From Porphyridium purpureum (taxonomy: Eukaryota > Rhodophyta > Bangiophyceae > Porphyridiales > Porphyridiaceae), in assembly GCA_008690995.1 (NCBI GenBank), contig VRMN01000012.1, positions 62,001 to 126,000 of the forward strand: a stretch of 64,000 nt of DNA, written 5' to 3'. Below the pieces are notes generated by a model. That model did not search any database, was not told where the DNA came from, and was given only the letters and a program-made list of their open reading frames with translations. Below are positions 1 to 8,835 of this stretch, piece by piece (positions within the stretch are counted from its first letter, which is position 1; every line of letters begins with the position of its first letter). The position numbers and the translations under genes are program-made.

Positions 1-686
1 TTGACTACGTGATCAACGCCGCCGTATTTTTGTAGGCACGTAGGAGCCGCGTACGCGTCGAATTCAAAGGCCGGCGGATCATCCCAGCGATACTTTCTTT
101 GGCCGTTCGGCAAAACGATTGCGTCTGTATCCCTCTTGAATAACTTGCAAGCTGTCCACTGGTGCTGTAACTGGCACCATGCCAACCACATGCGCTCGTC
201 CATTTCGGGTGCCCGCAACGGTCCTTTTTCAGCGTACAACGTGTGCTCGAAGAGCGTCACCGAAAGGCCGGCGCATTCTCGTGCGAGTTCCCAAAACTCG
301 TAGGCGTACACCAACCTCTTGTACTCAATATCGCTCATATTTATGACGCTGTTGTCGCCGAACGGCTTCTCATTGAGCTTTCTGCCGTGATACTGGGGGT
401 ACCCCTCGGTGCTGCGATTTGGGGCTTGCAAGCGAGCAATGTCGTACCCAGAAATCTTGTCCAATATATCTCTGAAGCGCACTCGCCACATTTGTCGTGC
501 AACGTCTCTATCCTCGTACGAGATCAACTTCTCGTCACTTTCAGTCAAGCGAAAGAAACCACGCACCGCCGGCATGGAGTAAGCGCGTACGCGAGGCAGA
601 AAGGACCCGACCAAATCTCGGTTCCATGTTCCGTACAGCGCTCGCTTCAAACCCGCGTCAGAATCGCTCCCACCCTCGCTACACAT
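1..686 (-). CDS. Partial ORF of unknown function, cut by the left edge
   Basis: An open frame on the minus strand starts at the ATG at 686 and runs off the left edge; 228 codons are visible. An in-frame stop lies just upstream (702-704), so 686 is the most upstream possible ATG. The product is rich in Trp, Tyr and Arg (for example the stretch EFWELARECAGLSVTLFEH and the later MDERMWLAWCQLQHQW) and looks like a folded globular protein. I see no signal peptide, membrane segment or motif I recognise. It diverges from the next ORF across 250 bp. It could be a host gene or part of a foreign compact element together with the next three ORFs. No function is proposed. Confidence 0.55.
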   Translation of the reverse strand, partial: MCSEGGSDSDAGLKRALYGTWNRDLVGSFLPRVRAYSMPAVRGFFRLTESDEKLISYEDRDVARQMWRVRFRDILDKISGYDIARLQAPNRSTEGYPQYHGRKLNEKPFGDNSVINMSDIEYKRLVYAYEFWELARECAGLSVTLFEHTLYAEKGPLRAPEMDERMWLAWCQLQHQWTACKLFKRDTDAIVLPNGQRKYRWDDPPAFEFDAYAAPTCLQKYGGVDHVV

Positions 687-936
687 GACGTTCACCCGCC
701 CTCACGACACCTTCAAGACCGCAGCCTCTATGCTTGCTCACGTACGTGTCCAGCCAGCCCCTTTTTCCCTGCTCTCGGCGCCGCCCACGAGATTGGCGAT
801 GTCATGACCAGCGAAGATTATACAACTCGGGTTCACGTGGACCGCTTTGCCTACCGACAACGTAAGAAAGAGAGATCGCGAAAGTGTGATCGCTGGAAAT
901 TTGCGCGCACGCGGAAGAAGCGGAGCTGTGCTTGAG

Positions 937-1086
937 ATGGCGAATCCGAAGCTGTACAGCGAGCTTGCGCCGAGCCAATCAGTTGAGTTCGCGCGCCGTG
1001 AACTTGTGACTGCGCTGATGGGACAGTACGGCGTAGGGAGCAACAAGGAATTGCAGCGGATGGTGCTGAGCGAATCGTGCTCGTAC
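937..1086 (+). pseudogene. Left part of an ORF split by the chromovirus insertion
   Basis: The frame is open from the ATG at 937 (MANPKLYSELAPSQS...) up to the insertion point of the LTR element at 1087. The same gene appears to resume at 8327. An upstream in-frame extension back to 847 has no ATG. The product resembles nothing I know. With the element in place the gene is physically split by 7.2 kb, so this allele is probably not functional unless the element is spliced out of the transcript. Confidence 0.5.
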
Positions 1087-2132
1087 TGTCACGGGAGTAG
1101 CCCGTGTGTTAAGGAAATGATTAAAAATAGCCATAGTCCGTGGCCGGATACCTGGTCGCGCCGGACCCACTGTACTGTAGGTGTACAAGGGGGCGCGTGG
1201 TAGGCCTGAAGGCCCCTTCCCTTAGGGACCAGACGCGCGATGACCACCCAGTATGGAATGGGTGTACAGCCAGGAGGTGGCTGGAACCTTCTGGAAGGTT
1301 CTAGACTCAGCGACAGCAAGGCACTGTACCTCGGGGGTACAGTGGTCGCGATGGGTATAAAAAGACGCGCGGGTCGGCAACCAAGGGGGGGAGAGGGGGG
1401 TCGGGAGACAGAAGGAGTAAGGTGGATCTAAGTAAAAACAGGTGTATTCAAGGAAGCGTGTTCGGGCCTTGGGTACCTGTTGAGGGAGCGGGGGTACAGC
1501 GGGAGTACAGCGGGGGTACGGCGGGGGTACGGCGGGAGTACAGCGCGAGCGAGCGAGCGGGGGGTTTAACGGGGAAGGTTCGCGGATGCCCTGGGGTAAG
1601 GCGTCATTAGACGGTCCTTGTTCGGAAGTGGATCCGGGGGTGGTACGTGGGCGGGGGCGGATAAAGGAGTGATAGGCCGTTTGAAGCCGAAAGGTGAGGC
1701 AACCTCCTCCGGCTAACCCCGGCTGCCCACAACGCCTCCCCGGGTCCCGGATCACCGTAAGGTGTGGCCGAACGGGATCCCGGTTGGGCAGCGGACGCCT
1801 GGTTCCCCCGTTACGCGCGTCTTCCGTGTGTGTGCTTTTGGTTGGCTGTGCCTGCTCCGTGCGTGTGCTCTTGGTTGGCTGTGTCTTTCCCGTGTGTCTG
1901 CTCTTGGTTGGTTCTGTCGGTCCCGTGTGTGGGTGCTCTTGGCTGTTTGCGTGTGAACAGCGTGCGTGAGCGTCGTTGGTTCCGGGTTTCCTGCCTGCCG
2001 CAGGTCCAGTTGGCTGCGGGTGTCTTGTGTTTCCTCTTGGTTGCGTGGATTGTCCAGCTTGTGTGCGTGCGTGTGCCGCTTGGCTTGCTGTTGGGTGTGC
2101 CGCTGTGTCCTGGGCCAGCACGGTTCGTGACA
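1087..2132 (+). repeat. 5' LTR of the chromovirus
   Basis: Direct repeat matching 7266-8322. It carries an inverted repeat CACTGTACC/GGTACAGTG at 1322-1344 and a TATA box (tataaaaa) at 1356-1363, so the U3 promoter is visible. Downstream are a short 11-bp tandem array built on GTACAGCGGG/GTACGGCGGG (about 1493-1545) and a GT-rich array of about 33-bp units containing gctcttggttggctgtg (about 1818-1955). The several small ORFs across the LTR are products of these repeats and are not counted as genes. Confidence 0.93.
1322..1344. promoter_or_regulatory. Palindrome CACTGTACC-n5-GGTACAGTG in the LTR promoter
   Basis: Two perfect 9-bp arms separated by TCGGG, 12 bp upstream of the LTR TATA box (1356). 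The right LTR has the same palindrome at 7501-7523 and TATA at 7535. The spacing suits a binding site for a dimeric regulator, or a hairpin in DNA. Half-sites recur in host intergenic DNA. Confidence 0.6.
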
Positions 2133-2311
2133 TAATTTCCGGAAATTATCTTCCAGGATTGCGTGGCATCTGACGTTGGTGCGAGAGAGGGTGGGGTGTG
2201 GACGTGAGATCGGTCTTGATCTTGGACAAACTTGTGTCCACATTCTGATACGTACGGTCACCGAGTGAAGGATTGCGAGAGAGGATTCGGAGCAGGAACG
2301 AAGTCGCAAAG

Positions 2312-3253
2312 ATGGTGCGTGGCAGGAAGACGACGATGGGCTCAGACGATGCGCGAGAGCACGCGTCCTCGAGCGAGCTGGAACGTGCACAGGCTGGCGC
2401 GCTGGCACCAGAGCCGACAATGCCCACGGCTCGTGGTGACGAGATAGGAAGTCATGGGGTTGTGAGTGTTCAGCAGAAGGAAGAGGGTGTCCCCGCCATT
2501 GTGCGCGGCAAGATTCGTTCTCAACTGGGCCAGGCTATTTGTGACGCGGGCGTGCAGATTGAGAAGGCCGGTGATCCACTTTTTCTGACCGCCAAGATGG
2601 TCTGGTTCAATCGCCTGCGTGACATGGGAGAGGATCCAGATCAACATGTATCCTCGATTGATGCAGTTTTCCGCGGGGTGGGGCTGAGGAAATGCTACGA
2701 GGTCCTGTCGGAGTTGCACGGTGCAACAGCACAAGAGGCATGGGCGGCAGTGGCTGCTTACTTCTACAACAAGGAGCACGAGCGCGCCCTTCGTGCAGAG
2801 CATCACGATGTTGAGTATGTTATTGGCCAGGACCTGAAGAAATTCGTGGAGGTTCTGGAGGATCGCTGCACGGCTCTGGGAGAATCTGACACTCGCAAGA
2901 TTGAGGCACTTACGTTGGCGCTTCCGAAAAACTCCGAGCTGCGTCGTCAGGCCAGGACGTACGGCATACAGGGGAACTGGACCTTGATGAAGACTGCTCT
3001 GTTGGAGGAGGTTGGTCAGTATGGAACCTTTGGTGCGCTTGGCTCGCAGTACGGTGTAAGGGCAGTGAGGAAGCCCGAGCGCGTGCACCATTTGGGTAAC
3101 TTTGATGAAGCTGGGCTCCCTGGGTTGAATCCTCGCAAGCGACTGGTCAAGTGCTGGGAGTGCCAGGAGCGGGGCCACGTTCGCATGGAGTGCCCAAAGT
3201 GGGAGAAAAATAAGAGGCAGAGGACCGAAGAACGCCAGACAAAAAACGAGTAG
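2312..3253 (+). CDS. gag: Gag of the chromovirus
   Basis: Structural polyprotein of the LTR element. The first ATG of the frame is at 2312; the frame is open from 2273. The central region has the helical look of a Ty3-type capsid. The C-terminus has a CCHC zinc knuckle (CWECQERGHVRMEC) followed by a Lys/Arg-rich tail, for nucleic-acid binding. Its end overlaps the pol frame at a recoding site (3241-3275). Confidence 0.85.
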   Translation: MVRGRKTTMGSDDAREHASSSELERAQAGALAPEPTMPTARGDEIGSHGVVSVQQKEEGVPAIVRGKIRSQLGQAICDAGVQIEKAGDPLFLTAKMVWFNRLRDMGEDPDQHVSSIDAVFRGVGLRKCYEVLSELHGATAQEAWAAVAAYFYNKEHERALRAEHHDVEYVIGQDLKKFVEVLEDRCTALGESDTRKIEALTLALPKNSELRRQARTYGIQGNWTLMKTALLEEVGQYGTFGALGSQYGVRAVRKPERVHHLGNFDEAGLPGLNPRKRLVKCWECQERGHVRMECPKWEKNKRQRTEERQTKNE

Positions 3254-3275
3254 CGGGGGGATGCGAAGGCCCCCC
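3241..3275 (+). other. Gag-pol recoding site (-1 slippery heptamer plus hairpin)
   Basis: The heptamer A AAA AAC (3241-3247) is in the gag frame. Seven bases after it come six Gs (3255-3260) and then six Cs (3270-3275), which can form a GC stem with a 9-nt loop. Pol lies in the -1 frame. This fits the -1 ribosomal frameshifting used by many Ty3/gypsy elements. The sequence signals are seen directly; their use is inferred. Confidence 0.75.
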
Positions 3276-3288
3276 GGAATCTGAAGAA

Positions 3289-6200
3289 TTGTCGGAGGCA
3301 GTCCCACTGGGCTCGTATCCGTGGATAGACGTACAGGCTGAATGGGGAGGTCTGAAGGTTCGGACTACTGCGCTGGTTGATACGGGGGCTTTATCCACGT
3401 GGATGAACGACGATTTGGCTGACCGTCTTGGGCTTCTTCGCAGAAAGACCCACACACAGGCATTGGGCCCAACCAATGAGGTGTTGGGGGAGGCCGAGGA
3501 GAGCGTTGCCGTAATTTGGATTGGTGAGGGACTTCAGTCGGAGGAAAGCGTCCGGATTATGAGGAACCTCGGACCTGATCTCATACTGGGAATGCGTTTT
3601 CTTGCCAAGCATGTCAGTTGCTTGATCCCGGGAAGGGGTCTGGGCCTACGCTCGGGCGGATGGATTTCTTTTGTCAACCGAGACGTTTCCATTGCACAGG
3701 AAGCCGTGTGTCATACATGCCTGGAAAGACACAGGATCCTGGGATCGATGTATGAGGAAGCCAAACCCACGGTGCAGTTGGAGGCGGTGCACTATATTGC
3801 TGATGGAGCAGAAGTGAAGAAGCGAATCCAGGCCCTCGAAGAAAAGTATGCAGGTCACAACGAGGCTGTTTGTTCTACCATTGAAGCCAAGATCTTTGAG
3901 CATTTGGATGAAGCGCAAAGCAGGGAGATGAAAGGGCTCTTGAAGAAGTTTTGGGTTCTCTTCCGGCCGGAGCTGGGTAAGACAGACCTCGTCGAGCATA
4001 CGATTCGCATCAAGCCAGAGCGTTTGGAGGATCTCCCCAGGGCAAGGTTACGTCGCAGGGCTCCTGCGGTGACGCAGGCTGAGCGCGAGATGGTGCAAGG
4101 CCTGGTCGCCCGAGGAGTGCTGGAGCCGAGTTTGTCAGATGTGTCGAGCCAGAATGTCATGGTCAAGAAGCCGAATGGCGGCTGGCGTCTGACGACAGAC
4201 TTCCGAACGCTTAATGATGCGACTGTCAAAGATCGATATCCCATTCCGGACGTGGGAGAGATGATCGACTGGTTTGCATCGTGGAAGTTCAAGAGTATCC
4301 TGGATCTGAAGGATGGCTTCTTCCAGGTCCCTCTGGCCCCCGAGAGCCGACCATTGACAGCGATTATCACTCCGGACGGGCTGTTTCAATACTGCCGATT
4401 ACCTCAGGGTTGCTGTAATAGCCCAAGTACCTTCCAGCGATTGACAAATACGGTCCTGGGCCCGCTCAGGTACCTGAATGCATTGGTTTACATTGATGAT
4501 TTGGCAATCGGGACAAAGACGTTTGAAGAGCACTTGCAAGCGCTGCAGCGGGTGCTGGAGCAATTCTGCGCTGCGGGCTTGGTGTTCTCATTGTCGAAGT
4601 GCAGATTTGGGGCTTTAAGGGTCGAGTTTCTTGGACATGATATCGGCCTGGACGGTATAAGGCCGAGCCAGAGGAAGACGGAGGCTGTGCGAGCATGGCA
4701 GGAGCCGAGGAATGCAAAGGAACTGCAGCAGTTCATTGGGCTCGTGGGGTGGTTCCGCAATTTTATCGAGGGATTTGAGGAAGTCTGCAGACCTCTTAGG
4801 GATGCTATGAAGGGCCTTCAAATCAACGCCAAAGGAAGCAAGTGGAAGAAATACCCTATGAACTCGGCGGATTGGCAGGCACGATTTGGTGAGCCTCAGA
4901 GTCAGGCGTTTCTGTCGCTTCGGGAAGCACTCAGCGATCCAGAAACTGGAGATCGAAAGGTTTTGGCTGCATACGACCCAGAAGCAGAGCATACGCTGTG
5001 GACAGACGCTTCTAGCACTGGCTTGGGAGCAATGTTGACGCAGAGAGAGGGTACTGGCGATCGTCCAGTGGCATTTTACTCGAGGCTTCTGAGACCGGCC
5101 GAGCAGAACTATACCGTGACGGAGAAGGAGTGCTTGGCCGCCATTGCAGCCATGGAGCACTTCAGGCATTACTTGTACGGCAAACGATTCGTGCTCATGA
5201 CTGACCACAGCGCATTGAGCTGGCTCATGAGGCAAAAGGAGCCTCAAGGTCGGATTGCGCGATGGATTCTCAAGGTACAGGACTTCGACTTCCAGGTTCA
5301 GCATCATCCGGGCAAGGCGAATACAGTGGCAGATGCGCTTTCGCGTCCAGCTGTACGTATGAATGGGGAAGAGGCTCGGGTGGCGAGCGAGAGCAATAAG
5401 TCTGAGACTCTCAACAACACGAGCGAAATCGAGCTCATTGGACTGAATGCTGTTGAGGATGAGGAAGTGAAGCAGGTAGTTCGGTTGGCTAAAATGCTGA
5501 AGGAAGAGATTCAGGGTCCAGCTTCGGGGGCCGATGGGGATATGGTCCCTGTCACATCGGCCGGAGTGCGAGAGCTGCTGCTTCATACTGGCGAGCATAC
5601 AGAAGCGAACGATGCGTACACACCACCTTCGATGGAAGAGATCGTGGCTGCATACGCAGACGACACGGACATTCAGGAACAGTTGAAGAATCTGAAAGCA
5701 GACAAGCCCGAATACACGTACCCGGAGTACACCGTTGATGAGGATGGAGTCATCTGGGCTATGCTTCGCGATGAGTCCAGGGTCGTGATACCAAACGCTC
5801 TGGTGCAGCGCGTTCTGCATGTGTATCACAGCACGCCACTTTCAGGGCACCTTGGAATAGAAAAGACTGCAAAGCGGGTCTCGGATGCACGATACTGGTG
5901 GACCGGTTGGACGGAAGATGTTCGTCAGTTTGTTCTTTGTTGCCATGAGTGCTTTTCAAGGAAAACAAAGGCGCCCCCGAGAAGGGCTCGCATGCAAGTC
6001 TATCGCGCAGTGAGACGTTTCGAGATTGTCTCGATAGATGTTCTGAGTATCACACCGACAACAACTCGCGGGCACAGCAAAGTGGTAATCATGGTGGACG
6101 CCTTCACAAAGTGGGTTCGTGCCCATGCAGTCAAGGATGAGACTGCGGCTACACTGGCACGTGTTTTCCTAGACGGTTGGGTGTGCGATTTTGGACCGCC

Positions 6201-7026
6201 AGAGTCTCTGCTGTCCGACCGGGGACCGGGCTTTGTAGCCGACATCCTTTCAAAAATGTGTGAAAATCTGGGTGTAGGACGTATGCTTACGACAGCATAC
6301 CATCCGCAGACGAACGGGGTTGTGGAGCGCTTTAACCAGACAGTGTGTCAAATGTTGTCGGCATACGTGTGTGCGAACGGAAAAGACTGGGATCGCTGGT
6401 TGCCGGTAATGGTGTATGCGTATAATACAGCCCGGCATGCATCCACGAAGATGTCTCCGTTTGAACTGTTGTATGGTGAGCCGGCGCGGGACTGGGCGAG
6501 TATGGCGGGACCCAGAGCTGTTGAACAAGCAGATGACCTCGCGAAGAAGCTTGCTGCATGTCACGCCATTGCCAATAAGAATGCGAAGATCGCACAGGAT
6601 CGGTACACGAAGAACTATGATCGCCGAGTCAGGGAACATGACTTCAAGCCGGGCGACGTGGTGTACGTTTGGGCGCCGCCTTCAGGAGAAGGGCGCAAGC
6701 TGAAAAAGCCGTGGGTAGGACCACTATCCATCCTGAGAATGGTCGGGGTTCATGCAGTACTGTGCAGTGAAGGCCATCCTGACGGGAAGTTGGTCCACGT
6801 GAACCGGCTTGCTCGGGCCCACAAGGACCTCCTTGAGGCAAGTGGATCCCAAGTCTTGCAAGGAGAAGACGGCAGCTGGGCTATAGAGGCTATAGCCGGG
6901 GATCGGGTTGTGGGCGGACGCCGAGAGTACAGAGTTAGATGGCGAGGACTCGGTAAACGTGGGGATACGTGGGAACCTGAGCTCGCATTGCCACCAATGA
7001 TGGTGGCTGCCTACCGTGACGCGTGA
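3289..7026 (+). CDS. pol: Pol of the chromovirus (PR-RT-RH-INT-chromodomain)
   Basis: The pol frame is open from the recoding site; there is no ATG of its own at the beginning. Domains in order: aspartic protease (ALVDTGA), reverse transcriptase (YIDDLA active-site box, preceded by LDLKDGFFQV), RNase H (TDASSTGLGAML), integrase with an HHCC zinc region (HVYHSTPLSGHLG, CCHECF) and a DDE core (IDVLSITPTTTRG, SDRGPGF), then a chromodomain (YRVRWRGLGKRGDTWEPE) at the extreme C-terminus. In this clade the chromodomain is thought to guide integration toward marked chromatin. Confidence 0.92.
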   Translation: MSEAVPLGSYPWIDVQAEWGGLKVRTTALVDTGALSTWMNDDLADRLGLLRRKTHTQALGPTNEVLGEAEESVAVIWIGEGLQSEESVRIMRNLGPDLILGMRFLAKHVSCLIPGRGLGLRSGGWISFVNRDVSIAQEAVCHTCLERHRILGSMYEEAKPTVQLEAVHYIADGAEVKKRIQALEEKYAGHNEAVCSTIEAKIFEHLDEAQSREMKGLLKKFWVLFRPELGKTDLVEHTIRIKPERLEDLPRARLRRRAPAVTQAEREMVQGLVARGVLEPSLSDVSSQNVMVKKPNGGWRLTTDFRTLNDATVKDRYPIPDVGEMIDWFASWKFKSILDLKDGFFQVPLAPESRPLTAIITPDGLFQYCRLPQGCCNSPSTFQRLTNTVLGPLRYLNALVYIDDLAIGTKTFEEHLQALQRVLEQFCAAGLVFSLSKCRFGALRVEFLGHDIGLDGIRPSQRKTEAVRAWQEPRNAKELQQFIGLVGWFRNFIEGFEEVCRPLRDAMKGLQINAKGSKWKKYPMNSADWQARFGEPQSQAFLSLREALSDPETGDRKVLAAYDPEAEHTLWTDASSTGLGAMLTQREGTGDRPVAFYSRLLRPAEQNYTVTEKECLAAIAAMEHFRHYLYGKRFVLMTDHSALSWLMRQKEPQGRIARWILKVQDFDFQVQHHPGKANTVADALSRPAVRMNGEEARVASESNKSETLNNTSEIELIGLNAVEDEEVKQVVRLAKMLKEEIQGPASGADGDMVPVTSAGVRELLLHTGEHTEANDAYTPPSMEEIVAAYADDTDIQEQLKNLKADKPEYTYPEYTVDEDGVIWAMLRDESRVVIPNALVQRVLHVYHSTPLSGHLGIEKTAKRVSDARYWWTGWTEDVRQFVLCCHECFSRKTKAPPRRARMQVYRAVRRFEIVSIDVLSITPTTTRGHSKVVIMVDAFTKWVRAHAVKDETAATLARVFLDGWVCDFGPPESLLSDRGPGFVADILSKMCENLGVGRMLTTAYHPQTNGVVERFNQTVCQMLSAYVCANGKDWDRWLPVMVYAYNTARHASTKMSPFELLYGEPARDWASMAGPRAVEQADDLAKKLAACHAIANKNAKIAQDRYTKNYDRRVREHDFKPGDVVYVWAPPSGEGRKLKKPWVGPLSILRMVGVHAVLCSEGHPDGKLVHVNRLARAHKDLLEASGSQVLQGEDGSWAIEAIAGDRVVGGRREYRVRWRGLGKRGDTWEPELALPPMMVAAYRDA

Positions 7027-7265
7027 CCAGTGGCGGAACCTCGGACACACCGGCCGGGTGGAGGGCCACGTGGACGGACGTCCTCTTCGAGTACTTACGT
7101 TGCCAAGACGGGCACACGAAGCCGATGGCCAGTGCACGGGCGACATCGAGCTTGAGACGTGGATGCCGGACGCGTCAAGCATTGGCATGTGCTGTAAGTA
7201 TGAAGTGACTCTCCGGAAGCTTCGGACCATGTGATACCTGACATTGGGAAGCGGAGAGGGTGGGA

Positions 7266-8322
7266 TGTCACGGGAGTAGCCCGTGTGTTAAGGAAATGAT
7301 TAAAAATAGCCATAGTCCGTGGCCGGATACCTGGTCGCGCCGGACCCACTGTACTGTAGGTGTACAAGGGGGCGCGTGGTAGGCCTGAAGGCCCCTTCCC
7401 TTAGGGACCAGACGCGCGATGACCACCCAGTATGGAATGGGTGTACAGCCAGGAGGTGGCTGGAACCTTCTGGAAGGTTCTAGACTCAGCGACAGCAAGG
7501 CACTGTACCTCGGGGGTACAGTGGTCGCGATGGGTATAAAAAGACGCGCGGGTCGGCAACCAAGGGGGGGAGAGGGGGGTCGGGAGACAGAAGGAGTAAG
7601 GTGGATCTAAGTAAAAACAGGTGTATTCAAGGGAGCGTGTTCGGGCCTTGGGTACCTGTTGAGGGAGCGGGGGTACAGCGGGAGTACAGCGGGGGTACGG
7701 CGGGGGTACGGCGGGGGTACGGCGGGAGTACAGCGCGAGCGAGCGAGCGGGGGGTTTAACGGGGAAGGTTCGCGGATGCCCTGGGGTAAGGCGTCATTAG
7801 ACGGTCCTTGTTCGGAAGTGGATCCGGGGGTGGTACGTGGGCGGGGGCGGATAAAGGAGTGATAGGCCGTTTGAAGCCGAAAGGTGAGGTAACCTCCTCC
7901 GGCTAACCCCGGCTGCCCACAACGCCTCCCCGGGTCCCGGATCACCGTAAGGTGTGGCCGAACGGGATCCCGGTTGGGCAGCGGACGCCTGGTTCCCCCG
8001 TTACGCGCGTCTTCCGTGTGTGTGCTTTTGGTTGGCTGTGCCTGCTCCGTGCGTGTGCTCTTGGTTGGCTGTGTCTTTCCCGTGTGTCTGCTCTTGGTTG
8101 GTTCTGTCGGTCCCGTGTGTGGGTGCTCTTGGCTGTTTGCGTGTGAACAGCGTGCGTGAGCGTCGTTGGTTCCGGGTTTCCTGCCTGCCGCAGGTCCAGT
8201 TGGCTGCGGGTGTCTTGTGTTTCCTCTTGGTTGCGTGGATTGTCCAGCTTGTGTGCGTGCGTGTGCCGCTTGGCTTGCTGTTGGGTGTGCCGCGGTGTCC
8301 TGGGCCAGCACGGTTCGTGACA
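7266..8322 (+). repeat. 3' LTR of the chromovirus
   Basis: Matches 1087-2132 with about three substitutions and one extra 11-bp unit (GTACGGCGGGG) in the short tandem array. Flanked on the right by GTAC (8323-8326), the copy of the target site. Confidence 0.93.
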
Positions 8323-8326
8323 GTAC

Positions 8327-8809
8327 GAGGAGGAGACAATTTTGCGCTGGGTACCCGCTCTGAAAACCATCTTCAAGAGGTATGATACCATGGACGGAGC
8401 GAATCTGGCGTACGCCCGAAAGTTGCAAGTGACTGTCGGCGGTTCGACTCGAGGAAGTGGTCTACGAGTGAATGCAGGTTGGCCGCACGGCAGAGAAGTA
8501 CGACGCGGTGTCCGTCACCGACCGGAAAAGACGTCGGCGTATTGGGTTTGGTCACTCGCACACATCAATGCGCGACGTGCCGTACGGCAGGATCTGCGCC
8601 GCCGCGGTGTTGCAGTGGATGACCTTGGCGCCGCGGCGGCAGCAGAATATGAGTTCGACTTGGCGCCAGGAGAACAAGAAAACGTTTTGTGGTATGCATG
8701 GTGCGTGCTCAACGACGCGTACGCGTGCAACATCGTATTGATAAGGTCCAGCCAGGTACCTGGAAGCCGCCCGTTAGCGATGGACCATTGGGCACTCCCT
8801 TGCAGCTGA
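8327..8809 (+). pseudogene. Right part of the ORF split by the chromovirus
   Basis: The frame is open immediately after the target duplication and runs to a stop at 8807-8809. The product has a central Arg/Ala-rich stretch and a later part with WYAWCVLNDAYACN. I recognise no family. It ends 27 bp before the ATG of the next plus-strand ORF. Such tight tandem spacing differs from the kilobase spacers around the clear host genes. Confidence 0.45.
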
Positions 8810-8835
8810 GTGCGGTACCGCTGTCCTATTCGACC

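Larger units (their letters stand above)
1087..8322 (+). mobile_element. Ty3/gypsy LTR retroelement, chromovirus clade, looks whole
   Basis: The element has near-identical LTRs of about 1.05 kb that begin TGTCAC and end GTGACA. A 4-bp target duplication GTAC lies at 1083-1086 and 8323-8326. The internal order is gag (zinc knuckle), protease, reverse transcriptase, RNase H, integrase, C-terminal chromodomain, which is the Ty3/gypsy chromovirus order. Gag and pol are in overlapping frames, as is usual for the family. A purine tract at about 7249-7265 precedes the right LTR. The LTRs differ by about three substitutions and one 11-bp repeat unit, so the insertion is young. It splits an unknown ORF (937-1086 and 8327-8809). 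Confidence 0.93.

Noticed and set aside
243-935. 230-codon plus ORF at the left end
   Set aside because: Lies antisense to the better-looking minus ORF (1-686) and has a patchy, low-complexity Arg/Ser/Cys composition.
1752-2420. Long minus ORFs and plus ORFs across the chromovirus LTRs, also at 7607-8428
   Set aside because: They arise from the GT-rich tandem repeats, appear in both LTRs and in several frames, and encode only repetitive Thr/His/Arg or Cys/Val/Leu sequence.
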